A DNA stretch of 64,000 bases. It comes from JBBSAT01 sp046351235. Its GTDB lineage: Bacteria > Myxococcota_A > Polyangia > Polyangiales > Sandaracinaceae. Each line of letters starts with the position of its first letter. Position 1 is the first letter of the stretch. The position numbers and the translations under genes are program-made. Positions 48,985-58,882 of this stretch are shown here, piece after piece. The DNA lies in contig JAXLYV010000001.1 of the NCBI GenBank assembly GCA_046351235.1, positions 310,001-374,000 on the forward strand, given 5' to 3'. The notes under the pieces are model-generated. The model saw only the letters and a list, made by a program, of their open reading frames with translations, was not told the DNA's origin and made no database searches.

Positions 48985-49698
48985 TCAGGCGTGCACGGCG
49001 CGCAGGCGCGGGGCCGTCGCGACGTCGGCCATGGCGAGCATCGCCGGGCGCAGCACCATCACGAGCTCTTCGTACTCGCTGAAGAGGACGGCCTCGAGGC
49101 CGATGCCGTCGCCCGTGCGCTTGCTCCACGCGTAGGTCGGGTCGACGCCCGTCAGGTCCTTGCGATCCTTCGGCGCGCGCCAGCTCACGCCGGCGTGCTC
49201 GCCCTTGCTCGCGCAGGCGCGGAGCATCTTCTCGAGGCCCTGCTCGTCGATCATCTCGCTCGCGACCGTCACGCGCGCCTCGTCGAGCTCGTTCAGCTCG
49301 GTGATCGGATCGGCGCCGCCGCCCACCTCCGCCTTGTGCGCGTAGGGCATGCGCGTGAGCAGGCGCTCGGGGCTCGCGCACTGCTCGACGTGCAGCGCGA
49401 CCTTGCCGCGGCCTTCCTTCTCGACGACGCCGACGACGACGAGCCCGTCGCGCATCGCTTCGGCGAGCAGATCCACGTCGCCGTCCTCGAACATCGCGGC
49501 GAGCTCGGTGCCGATGTCCTCGGGGAGCACGAGGTAGCAGTCGTCGTCGCTCACGTGGAAGGGCGGGAGCAACGGGATCGAGGCGCCCTCGCCGTGCGCG
49601 ACGGCGCGCGCGATCGCGTCGGCCTCCGCGAGCACGATGGTGAGCGGGGCCCCGGCGATGTCCTTGGCGAGCGGTTCGACGACGTTCGAGCGTTCCAT
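48985..49698 (-). CDS. conserved-looking hypothetical protein
   Basis: This is a protein of about 237 aa of unknown function. It is soluble with no signal peptide: MERSNVVEPLAKDIAGAPLTIVLAE. The middle shows two half-similar segments (CYLVLPEDIGTELAAMFEDGD and VGVVEKEGRGKVALHVEQC). A DUF1851-like or small-domain fold is possible but I cannot name it. The ATG at 49698 is supported by the hexamer TAGCTT seven bases upstream, suggesting a leaderless mRNA. It sits between the RlmM-like gene, with which it converges, and the ole cluster, from which it diverges. Confidence 0.65.
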   Translation of the reverse strand: MERSNVVEPLAKDIAGAPLTIVLAEADAIARAVAHGEGASIPLLPPFHVSDDDCYLVLPEDIGTELAAMFEDGDVDLLAEAMRDGLVVVGVVEKEGRGKVALHVEQCASPERLLTRMPYAHKAEVGGGADPITELNELDEARVTVASEMIDEQGLEKMLRACASKGEHAGVSWRAPKDRKDLTGVDPTYAWSKRTGDGIGLEAVLFSEYEELVMVLRPAMLAMADVATAPRLRAVHA

Positions 49699-49705
49699 GC
49701 GCGGG

Positions 49706-49711
49706 AAGCTA
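49706..49711 (-). promoter_or_regulatory. -10-like hexamer for the hypothetical gene
   Basis: On the minus strand TAGCTT is followed by 7 nt and the ATG at 49698. Confidence 0.45.
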
Positions 49712-49838
49712 TGCCCGCGCGCGGATCCCTCCAAGAAAAGGAAGGATGGTGCGATCTTGCCCTACAGATCGCACATCGGGGCACGTGCGAGGCCGCTCCA
49801 GGGGGCAGGGCTGGCTCCCCGCCAGCGCGCGGTTGCGC

Positions 49839-49844
49839 TATACG
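49839..49844 (+). promoter_or_regulatory. possible -10 of the ole cluster
   Basis: TATACG lies 10 nt before the oleA ATG, which predicts a 2-4 nt leader. No good -35 is visible. Confidence 0.35.
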
Positions 49845-49854
49845 GCGCCCTCTC

Positions 49855-50871
49855 ATGCGCTTCAGCCGAGTCTCCATCGCCAGCGTGGCCGCGATCGATG
49901 CACCGCATCGCGTCTCGTCGTCGGCGCTCGAAGAGATGCTGGCGCCGCTCTTCAAGCGCATCTCGATGCCGCGCGGTGTGATCGCCTCGCTCTCCGGGAT
50001 CGCCGAGCGCCGCTTCTGGGACGAGGGCGTCGCGCCCAGCGAGGTGGCCGCGCTCGCCGGCGACGAGGCGCTCCGGCGCGCCGGGATCCCGAGAGGGCGC
50101 GTGGGCGCGCTCGTGAGCACGTCGGTCTGCCGCGACTACATCGAGCCCTCCGTCGCGTGCCTCGTGCACCGCCGCCTGGGCCTACCGAGCGAGTGCCTGA
50201 ACCTCGATCTCGGCAACGCCTGCCTCGGCTTCGTGAACGGCATGGACTTCGTCGCGAACCTCATCGAGCGCGGCGAGCTCGACTACGGGCTCGTCGTCGA
50301 CGGAGAGGGCAGCCGCTACGCCGTCGGGGCGACGATCGAGCGCCTGAACGCCAGCGGCGACGCGCGCGCCTTCGCCGACAACTTCGCCACGCTCACGCTC
50401 GGATCGGGCGCGGCGGCGATGGTGCTCGGGCGGAGCGACCTCGTGGGCGCCGACGGCCATCGCTACACGGGCAGCGTCTCGCTCGCGGCGACCGAGCACA
50501 ACCAGCTCTGCCGCGGGCAGATCGACGGGATGATCACCGACGGGCAGAAGCTGCTCGTCGCCGGCGTCGAGCTGGCGCAGCGCACGTTCGCGCGCGCCTG
50601 CGACGTCTTCGGCTGGACGCCGGGCTCGCTCGGCGAGGTCGTGATCCACCAGGTCTCGCGCCACCACACCGAGCGGCTCGCGGGCGCGCTCGGGATCGAT
50701 CTGGCGAAGATCCACGCGATCTATCCCGAGCACGGCAACGTCGGGCCGGCGAGCGTGCCGATGGTGCTCGCGAAGGCCGAGGAGCTCGGCCGGCTCGTCC
50801 CGGGGCAGCGCGTCGCGCTGATGGGCATCGGCTCGGGCCTCAACTGCGCGATGGCCGAGATCGTGTGGTGA
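49855..50871 (+). CDS. oleA: OleA: 2-alkyl-3-ketoacid-forming thiolase
   Basis: This is a 338-aa thiolase-superfamily enzyme that condenses two long-chain acyl-CoAs head to head, the first step of olefin synthesis. Catalytic Cys123 (NACLGF), His265 (IHQ) and Asn295 (EHGN) keep the same spacing as the Xanthomonas OleA triad (Cys143, His285, Asn315). Glu97 lies 26 residues before Cys, the position of the OleA-specific Glu117, and separates it from FabH. The length equals that of known OleA. The ATG at 49855 fits the family. The next gene starts 4 bp after the stop. It is the first gene of an operon encoding the whole pathway. Confidence 0.94.
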   Translation: MRFSRVSIASVAAIDAPHRVSSSALEEMLAPLFKRISMPRGVIASLSGIAERRFWDEGVAPSEVAALAGDEALRRAGIPRGRVGALVSTSVCRDYIEPSVACLVHRRLGLPSECLNLDLGNACLGFVNGMDFVANLIERGELDYGLVVDGEGSRYAVGATIERLNASGDARAFADNFATLTLGSGAAAMVLGRSDLVGADGHRYTGSVSLAATEHNQLCRGQIDGMITDGQKLLVAGVELAQRTFARACDVFGWTPGSLGEVVIHQVSRHHTERLAGALGIDLAKIHAIYPEHGNVGPASVPMVLAKAEELGRLVPGQRVALMGIGSGLNCAMAEIVW

Positions 50872-50875
50872 CCCG

Positions 50876-51778
50876 GTGAGCAGCCCTTCGATCCCGAAGT
50901 CCCTCTATCCGTGGACCGGGCGCTTCTTCGATCGCGGCGCCGCGCGCATGCACTACCTCGACGTCGGCGTGCCGAGCGGCGAGCCGGTGCTGATGGTGCA
51001 CGGCAACCCCACGTGGTCGTTCCACTTCCGCGAGATCGTGCGCGCGCTCGAGGGCACGCACCGCTGCATCGTCCCCGATCACGTCGGGATGGGCCTGTCC
51101 GACAAGCCGCGCGCGGATCGCTACGACTACACGCTCGCGAGCCGCGTCGAGGATCTGACGGCGCTGATGGCGAAGCTCGAGCCGACGCGGAAGGTGCACC
51201 TCGTGGTGCACGACTGGGGCGGGATGATCGGCTTCGCGTGGGCGGCGCAGCGCCCCGAGCGGATCGCGTCGCTCACGGTGATGAACACGGCGGCGTTCCC
51301 GCTGCCGAAGACGAAGTCGTTCCCGCCGGCGCTGCGCCTCACGCGCACGCCGATCGGCGCGCTGCTCGTCCGCGGCGGCAATGCGTTCGCGGAGACGGCG
51401 GCGCGCGTCTGCGTCACGAAGCGACCGCTCCCGCCCGACGTGCGGCGCGCGTACGTGGCGCCCTACGGCAGCTGGGCCGATCGGATCGCGACGCTGCGCT
51501 TCGTCGAGGACATCCCGCTCTCGCCCGCCGACCGCGCGTGGTCGATCGTCGCCGAGACGGCCTCGCGGCTGTCCGATCTCGCGAGCGTGCCGATGCTGGT
51601 CGGATGGGGGATGAAGGACTTCGTCTTCGACCACCCCTTCCTCGAGGAGTGGGAGCGGCGCTTCCCGAAGGCCGAGGTGCACCGCTTCGCGGAGGCCGGG
51701 CACTACGTGATCGAGGACGAGAAGGACGTGCTCGTCCCGGCCATCGCGGCGTTCGTGCGCGCGCACCCGGCCGGCTGA
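50876..51778 (+). CDS. oleB: OleB: alpha/beta hydrolase, beta-lactone decarboxylase
   Basis: This is a 300-aa member of the haloalkane-dehalogenase-like hydrolase family. The nucleophile is Asp113 in VVHDWGGMIG, the oxyanion region is VHGNPTW, and the acid and His (EAGHYVIED) are near the C-terminus. In the ole pathway this enzyme releases CO2 from the beta-lactone to give the alkene. The GTG start lies 4 bp after the oleA stop. It is followed by an MFS gene rather than directly by oleC, so the usual order is interrupted. A dehalogenase function cannot be excluded from sequence alone, but the neighbours decide. Confidence 0.93.
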   Translation: MSSPSIPKSLYPWTGRFFDRGAARMHYLDVGVPSGEPVLMVHGNPTWSFHFREIVRALEGTHRCIVPDHVGMGLSDKPRADRYDYTLASRVEDLTALMAKLEPTRKVHLVVHDWGGMIGFAWAAQRPERIASLTVMNTAAFPLPKTKSFPPALRLTRTPIGALLVRGGNAFAETAARVCVTKRPLPPDVRRAYVAPYGSWADRIATLRFVEDIPLSPADRAWSIVAETASRLSDLASVPMLVGWGMKDFVFDHPFLEEWERRFPKAEVHRFAEAGHYVIEDEKDVLVPAIAAFVRAHPAG

Positions 51779-51797
51779 GCCGGCGCGGGAACGATCG

Positions 51798-52994
51798 ATG
51801 AGCGCCGAGCCTCGATCGCCGCGGGCGCCGCTCTCGAAGGTCGTGCTTCGTCTCGGCTGGGTGAGCCTGCTGACCGACGTCGCGGGCGACCTCGTGACCA
51901 CGCTCTTGCCGTTCTTCCTCGTCGGCACGCTCGGCGCCTCGTTCGGGTTCGTCGGCGTGATCGACGGAGCGGCCGAGTCGCTCTCGAGCGTGCTGAAGAT
52001 CGTGAGCGGTCGGCTGGGCGACGGACGCGTGCCCAAGAAGCGCCTCGTGCTCGTCGGCTACGCCGTGGCGGCGCTCTCGCGGCCGCTCATCGCGATCGCC
52101 GCATCGCCCGTCGCGGTGCTGCTGATCCGGCTCACGGATCGCTTCGGGAAGGGCATCCGCACGGCGCCGCGGGACGCGTGGATCGCCGACGCCACCGCGC
52201 CCGAGGATCGCGGGCGTGCCTACGGCATCCATCGTGCGATGGACAACGCGGGCGCCTTCCTCGGGCCCGTGCTCGGGCTCTTCTTGTACCGAGGGCTCGG
52301 GATTCCGCTCGCGTGGGTGTTCGCCTCGACGATCGTGCCGGGCCTCCTGGCGGTCGCTCTCGCGTGGTCGGCGCCCGAGGCGCCGCCGAGCGCGCCAGCG
52401 GTGGAGACGGGGGACGCGGGCGGGGCGGCGCCGTCGCTCCCGGGCGCGCTCCGCGCGTACCTCGCCGTGGTGCTCGTGTTCACGCTCGCGACCTCGAGCG
52501 ACGCGTTCATCCTGCTGCTGGGGCGCTCGCTCGGTCTCGACGACGGGATCGTGCTCGGGACGTGGATCGGCTTCGCGGGCCTGCGCACGCTCGTGACCGC
52601 GCCCGGGAGCGCGCTCGGCGATCGCATCGGCCGGCGGACCTCGCTCTTCGTGGGCTGGGCGCTCTACGCCGCGGTCTACGTGGCGTTCTCGTTCGTCGCG
52701 ACGTGGTGGCACTGGGCGCTCGCCCTCACGGCCTACGCCGGCTTCTACGCGCTCACCGAGGGCGCCGAGCGTGCGCTGGTCGCCGAGCTCGCGCCGAAGA
52801 GCGCGCGCGGCGCGGCGTTCGGCTGGTTCCACGGCATCGTCGGGATCGCGGCGCTGCCCGCGAGCTGGGGCTTCGGCGTCGTCGCCGATGGGCTCGGGAT
52901 GCCGATGGCGTTTCGCATCGATGCGGGCCTCGCGCTCGCGGCGGCGCTGATGCTCGCGGTGGTCTCGCGCGGGGTGCCGCGCGCAGCCACGTGA
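51798..52994 (+). CDS. MFS transporter inserted within the ole cluster
   Basis: This is a 398-aa protein with about 12 membrane helices and a cytoplasmic linker at ~195-215. Between helices 2 and 3 it has RFGKGIRTAPRDAWIAD, and the N-terminal half has LGWVSLLTDVAGDL. Both are typical of a drug/metabolite-type MFS branch. The ATG lies 19 bp after the oleB stop, so it is co-transcribed with oleAB; the oleC start is 99 bp further. Its position suggests a role in exporting hydrocarbon-related compounds or intermediates, but the substrate is unknown. The C-terminal half ends in a normal helix 12; nothing is missing. Confidence 0.88.
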   Translation: MSAEPRSPRAPLSKVVLRLGWVSLLTDVAGDLVTTLLPFFLVGTLGASFGFVGVIDGAAESLSSVLKIVSGRLGDGRVPKKRLVLVGYAVAALSRPLIAIAASPVAVLLIRLTDRFGKGIRTAPRDAWIADATAPEDRGRAYGIHRAMDNAGAFLGPVLGLFLYRGLGIPLAWVFASTIVPGLLAVALAWSAPEAPPSAPAVETGDAGGAAPSLPGALRAYLAVVLVFTLATSSDAFILLLGRSLGLDDGIVLGTWIGFAGLRTLVTAPGSALGDRIGRRTSLFVGWALYAAVYVAFSFVATWWHWALALTAYAGFYALTEGAERALVAELAPKSARGAAFGWFHGIVGIAALPASWGFGVVADGLGMPMAFRIDAGLALAAALMLAVVSRGVPRAAT

Positions 52995-53093
52995 ACCTCG
53001 GGCGCGCGCGCGGATCGGCGAGCGCGTCGTCGCCGAGACCGTGACGCGTCGTTCCCACGCTGGCTGCTTCGTGCCACAACACGGCCCGTCGTC

Positions 53094-54866
53094 ATGAGCG
53101 CCTACCGCGCGGCCGAGAAGTCCTTCGCCAACGTCGCCGAGCACCTGCCTCGGATGGCGCGCGAGCGGCCGCACGCGCTCGCGATCGTGATGCCCGGCCC
53201 GCGCGCGGCGACGGGGCAGAAGCGGCGCTACGTGCACACGACCTTCGCCCAGCTCGACGAGCGCTCCGATGCGCTCGCGGCGGGGCTGCGCGAGATCGGG
53301 ATCGTGCGCGGCACGCGCACCGTGCTCATGGTGCGGCCGAGCCTGCCCTTCTTCGCGCTCACGTTCGCGCTCTTCAAGGTCGGCGCCGTCCCGGTGATGG
53401 TCGACCCGGGCATGGGCACCAAGAACCTCGGCCTCTGTCTCGGGCGTGCGCGCCCCGAGGCGTTCATCGGCGTTCCCGAGGCGCACGCCGCGCGGGCCGT
53501 GCTCGGCTGGGCGCGCTCCACCGTGAAGACGCGCGTGCTCGTCGGCTCGCGCGCGCTCGCGATGTGCTTCGGCCCGCGGATGCACACGCTCGAGGGCGTC
53601 GAGAAGCGCGGCCAGGACCAGCGCCCGCCGATCGAGCGCGTGCGCGAGGACGAGCTCGCCGCGATCCTCTTCACGAGCGGGTCGACCGGCGTGGCGAAGG
53701 GCGCCGTCTATCGCCACGGGAACTTCCTCGCGCAGGTCGCGGCGATCCGCGAGATGTACGACATCCGGCCGGGCGAGATCGATCTGCCGACGTTCCCGCT
53801 CTTCGCGCTCTTCGATCCGGCGCTCGGGATGACGACGGTCGTCCCGGACATGGACTTCGCCAAGCCGGCCACCGTCCTGGGCGCGAACATCGCCGAGGCC
53901 ATCGCCGACTGGGGCGTCACGAACATGTTCGGCTCGCCAGCGGTGCTCGACCGCGTCGCGCAGTGGGCCGAGGGCAAGGGCGTGAAGCTCGCGACGCTGC
54001 GGCGCGTGATCAGCGCGGGCGCGCCCGTCCATCCGCGCATCCTCGAGCGCTTCCGGAAGCTGCTTCCCGACGGCGCGCGCATCCACACGCCCTACGGCGC
54101 GACGGAAGCGCTGCCGATCGCCAGCATCGACGACGTCACGATCCTCGGCCGAGGCGCCGACGCGGCGAGCCCCGATCAGCTCGGCGCGCGCGCCGGGACC
54201 GACGAGGGGCGCGGCATCTGCGTCGGTGTTCCGGTGCCGAGCGCGAGCGTCGAGATCATCGGCATCGAGGACGGCCCGATCGAGCACTTCGATCCCGAGA
54301 TGCGCGTGAGCCGCGGCGTCGTGGGCGAGATCACCGTCGCCGGGCCGCAGGTGACGACGCACTACTTCGAGGACGATGCGAGCACGCGCGCGCACAAGAT
54401 GAACGACGCCGGCCGCGTGCGACACCGCGTCGGCGACGTGGGCTACTTCGACGAGCGCGGGCGGCTCTGGTTCTGCGGGCGCAAGGCCCATCGCGTCGAG
54501 TGGAAGGGCGCGACGTACTTCACCGAGATGGTCGAGGGGCCCTTCAACGCGCACCCGCACGTGAAGCGGACGGCGCTCGTGAAGGGCAACCTCGTCGGCC
54601 TCGGCCTTCCGCCGGAGGAGGCGCTGTTCTTGCTCGTCGAGCCCATCGACGAGGAGATGTGGCGTCGCGAGGCGGTCCCCGTCGGCCGCTTCGGGACACC
54701 CACCTCGAGCCTCGCGCGCGCGCTCGAGCGCATCCGCGAGCGGCACGACTTCCCGCCGCTCGTGATCGAGGTGCGTCGCGCGCTGCCCGTCGATCCGCGG
54801 CACAACGCGAAGATCCTGCGCGAGGTGCTCGCGCGCGAGGTGGCGGCGGTGGAGCGGCGGCGATGA
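53094..54866 (+). CDS. oleC: OleC: AMP-dependent beta-lactone synthetase
   Basis: This is a 590-aa ANL-superfamily enzyme. The AMP-binding signature is FTSGSTGVAKGAVYRHGN (~190-207). The A5-type motif (TPYGATEALPIAS) and the hinge/A8-type region GRKAHRVEWKGATYF (~460-475) follow, then a short C-terminal domain. In the ole pathway it adenylates the 2-alkyl-3-hydroxyacid made by OleD and closes a beta-lactone. The hinge Lys region and final Lys expected of CoA ligases are altered, as in OleC. It overlaps oleD by 4 bp (ATGA). The ATG at 53094 follows ~100 bp without an obvious ribosome site, possibly its own promoter. Confidence 0.93.
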   Translation: MSAYRAAEKSFANVAEHLPRMARERPHALAIVMPGPRAATGQKRRYVHTTFAQLDERSDALAAGLREIGIVRGTRTVLMVRPSLPFFALTFALFKVGAVPVMVDPGMGTKNLGLCLGRARPEAFIGVPEAHAARAVLGWARSTVKTRVLVGSRALAMCFGPRMHTLEGVEKRGQDQRPPIERVREDELAAILFTSGSTGVAKGAVYRHGNFLAQVAAIREMYDIRPGEIDLPTFPLFALFDPALGMTTVVPDMDFAKPATVLGANIAEAIADWGVTNMFGSPAVLDRVAQWAEGKGVKLATLRRVISAGAPVHPRILERFRKLLPDGARIHTPYGATEALPIASIDDVTILGRGADAASPDQLGARAGTDEGRGICVGVPVPSASVEIIGIEDGPIEHFDPEMRVSRGVVGEITVAGPQVTTHYFEDDASTRAHKMNDAGRVRHRVGDVGYFDERGRLWFCGRKAHRVEWKGATYFTEMVEGPFNAHPHVKRTALVKGNLVGLGLPPEEALFLLVEPIDEEMWRREAVPVGRFGTPTSSLARALERIRERHDFPPLVIEVRRALPVDPRHNAKILREVLAREVAAVERRR

Positions 54867-55888
54867 CGGTGCTCGTGACGGGCGCGTCGGGCTTCGTGGG
54901 GCTCGCGCTCACGGAGGCGCTGGTGCGGCGCGGCGAGCACGTGCGCACGCTGAGCCGCACGACGGGCGCGCGCCTGGAGGAGCTCGCGCGGGCGGGCGCG
55001 ATCACGATCACGCGGGGCGATCTCGCCGAGCGCGATCCGGTGATGCGCGCGGCGGAGGGTGCGCGCGCGATCCTCCACGTCGGCGCGAAGGCGGGCGTGT
55101 GGGGGCCGCGCGAGGAGTACCTGCGCACGAACGTGGGCGGCACGAGCCACGTGCTCGCGGCGGCGCGCGCGCACGGGATCGCGCGCATCGTCTACACGAG
55201 CACGCCCAGCGTCGTGCATGCAGGCGCCGACGTCGTGGGGCAGGACGAGCGCGCACCCTACGCGGAGCACTTCTCGACGGCGTACCCGGAGTCGAAGGCC
55301 ATCGCCGAGCGCGCGGTGCTCGCCGCGAACGGCTCGCCGCTCGGGAAGGGCGAGGTGCTCGCGACGGTCGCCCTGCGGCCGCACCTGATCTGGGGGCCGG
55401 GCGACACGAACCTCGTGCCGCGCATCGTGGATCGCGCGCGCCGCGGAAGGCTCGCGCTGGTGAACGGCGGCGAGAGCATCATCGACGCGACCTACATCGA
55501 CTCGTGCGTGCACGCGCACCTGCTCGCGCTCGATCGCCTCGCGCCCGACGCGGCGTGCGCCGGCAAGGCCTACTTCATCGCGCAGGGCGAGCCCACGAGC
55601 GTGCGCGCGCTCGTGCTCGGCATCGTGGAGGCCTACGGCCTGCCGCCGAAGGCCCGCTCGATCCCGCTCCCGGTCGCGAAGCTCGCCGGCACGCTGGTCG
55701 AGACGGCGTATCGCGTCGCGCGCGCGGAGAAGGAGCCGCCGCTCACGCGCTTCGTCGCCGAGCAGCTCGGCACCTCGCACTGGTTCGACCTCTCCGCAGC
55801 GCGCCGCGATCTCGGCTACGAGGCCCCGGTGTCGACCGCGGAGGGACTCGCGCGATTGCGCGCGTTCGCGCAGCGCGCCGAGGGGTAG
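54863..55888 (+). CDS. oleD: OleD: NADPH-dependent 2-alkyl-3-ketoacid reductase
   Basis: This is a 341-aa short-chain dehydrogenase of the extended 3-beta-HSD/epimerase type. The Rossmann motif TGASGFVG is at 5-12, the catalytic Ser/Tyr-Lys region is TSTPSVV then YPESK, and GPGDTNLVPRI is typical of 3-beta-HSD-like OleD. It reduces the ketoacid from OleA to the hydroxyacid used by OleC. Translation is coupled to oleC by ATGA. It is the last gene of the cluster; the 56-bp hairpin repeat lies 57 bp downstream, before the convergent prfC gene. Confidence 0.93.
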   Translation: MTVLVTGASGFVGLALTEALVRRGEHVRTLSRTTGARLEELARAGAITITRGDLAERDPVMRAAEGARAILHVGAKAGVWGPREEYLRTNVGGTSHVLAAARAHGIARIVYTSTPSVVHAGADVVGQDERAPYAEHFSTAYPESKAIAERAVLAANGSPLGKGEVLATVALRPHLIWGPGDTNLVPRIVDRARRGRLALVNGGESIIDATYIDSCVHAHLLALDRLAPDAACAGKAYFIAQGEPTSVRALVLGIVEAYGLPPKARSIPLPVAKLAGTLVETAYRVARAEKEPPLTRFVAEQLGTSHWFDLSAARRDLGYEAPVSTAEGLARLRAFAQRAEG

Positions 55889-55944
55889 ACCGCGGCGCCC
55901 GAGAGCGCGCTTCCTCTCGCAGGGGCCGCCGCCGCCGTTCGCCG

Positions 55945-56000
55945 TGCAGTCCCTCTCCCCAACCCTCTCTCGCTGTCGCGGGCGAGGGAGCCGCGCGCGG
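55945..56000. repeat. 56-bp hairpin repeat, copy 2
   Basis: Same orientation as the copy at 1305-1360, with 7 differences. The stem is slipped: CTCTCTCGC pairs with GCGAGGGAG across TGTCGCGG, with one G-U pair. It lies between the convergent oleD and prfC genes. Confidence 0.75.
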
Positions 56001-56048
56001 GCCGCGGTGCTCACTCGATGCGCGTGGTGCGCTTCGCTCGAGGAGAGC

Positions 56049-57650
<1,602 letters not shown>

Positions 57651-57745
57651 GGAGTGTCCGGGTCTCGAGCTCGGCGAGACCGCGGGGGGCGAGGTGTAGC
57701 AGCGTTTCTGGCGACGGGTCGACGCGGCGCCGGCCACGGACCGAC

Positions 57746-58882
57746 GTGCGCCTGCTGGGCCTGCTCGTCTCGGCCGCTCTGTCCGCGTGGATTCCCGCGC
57801 GGACGTGGGCGCAGCCCGCGGCGAGCGAGGCCGCGCCGCCTCCTGCGATCCACCCCTCACCATGGGGCTTCGGCGCCGCGTTGCTCGCCGGCGCCATGGT
57901 GTCGGACGATCAGCGCGGGCCGATGCACTTCGGCGGCGGGGGCGGGATGGCCCGCCTGGAGCTCCGCGTGCGGCCCTTCGACGAGCTCGACTGGCTCGAG
58001 GGAGACGTCCGCGCGAGCTTCGCCGTGGTCGGCCCGGGCGCAGACTCCGGGGTCGGCGGGATCCTCGACTTCGGTCTGGGCGTACGCGCCGCGCCGCGCG
58101 TCGGGGACGCTCGCCTCTGGGTCGGCGTGGCGATCGGTCTCGGTCTCACGGGGCCCTTCGGGCGCCCGACCGGGACGCTCGGCGCCGGGATCGCGTTCTT
58201 GCTCGGCGACGAGGTGACGCTCGGGCCCGAGATCCAGATGCATCACCTCGTGCAGTGGGACGCGCCCGGCGCGAGCAGCGACGCGATCTTCCTGTCGGGC
58301 GGCGCTTCGTTCGCCTACCGTCCCGTGTCGCGCCCGCCCGAGCCGGAGGCGGAGCCGGCGCCGATCGTCGTGCAGCAGCACGAGCAGGTGACGCACTGGC
58401 ATCCGCCGCCCGCGCCGGAGCCGAGCCCGACGTACTTCGAGGAGCTCGATGGGCTCATGACCGCGGCCGTGTGCGGCGACCCCGCGCCTTCGCCCGTCGT
58501 CACGCTGCTCCCGCCCGTGCTCTTCGAGCACGACGCGTCGGTGCTGACGGCGGCGGGCGAGGTGGCGATGCACGACGTGCTCGCGCGCATCGTCGAGGCG
58601 CCCGCCGAGCTGCGCGTGATCGTCGAGGGTCACGCCGACGCGACGGGCACGGACGACTACAACGAGCTGCTCGCCTTCGATCGCGCGCGCACGGTGGCCG
58701 ACTGGCTCGTCGCGCATGGACTTCCCGAGGCGCGCGTGGAGGCGCGAGGGCAGGGCGAGCGCGCGCCGCTCGTGGACGGGGCTTCGATCGACGCGCTCGC
58801 GCCGAATCGGCGGGTGACGATCCGGCTCGAGCCCGCGTCGGTCGAGCCGCCCACGCCGGCAGAGGAGGCGACGACTCCATGA
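57746..58882 (+). CDS. OmpA-family outer-membrane protein
   Basis: This is a 378-aa exported protein. A signal peptide (MRLLGLLVSAALSAWIPARTWAQ) has a likely signal peptidase I site after TWA. Residues ~35-200 form a beta-barrel-like region (GFGAALLAGAMVS, Gly-rich strands). A Pro-rich linker with PEPEAEPAP follows. The C-terminal ~110 residues are an OmpA peptidoglycan-binding domain: FEHDASVLTAAGE, VIVEGHADATGTDDYN, RARTVADWLVAHGL and NRRVTIRLE. It links the outer membrane to the wall. GTG start. The last codon overlaps the next gene's ATG (ATGA). Confidence 0.92.
   Translation: MRLLGLLVSAALSAWIPARTWAQPAASEAAPPPAIHPSPWGFGAALLAGAMVSDDQRGPMHFGGGGGMARLELRVRPFDELDWLEGDVRASFAVVGPGADSGVGGILDFGLGVRAAPRVGDARLWVGVAIGLGLTGPFGRPTGTLGAGIAFLLGDEVTLGPEIQMHHLVQWDAPGASSDAIFLSGGASFAYRPVSRPPEPEAEPAPIVVQQHEQVTHWHPPPAPEPSPTYFEELDGLMTAAVCGDPAPSPVVTLLPPVLFEHDASVLTAAGEVAMHDVLARIVEAPAELRVIVEGHADATGTDDYNELLAFDRARTVADWLVAHGLPEARVEARGQGERAPLVDGASIDALAPNRRVTIRLEPASVEPPTPAEEATTP

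Noticed and set aside
49855..50871. FabH (3-oxoacyl-ACP synthase III)
   Set aside because: Cys, His and Asn spacing and Glu97 match OleA, and the neighbours are the other ole genes.
50876..51778. Haloalkane dehalogenase
   Set aside because: The fold and Asp nucleophile fit, but the position between oleA and oleC/oleD makes OleB the better call.
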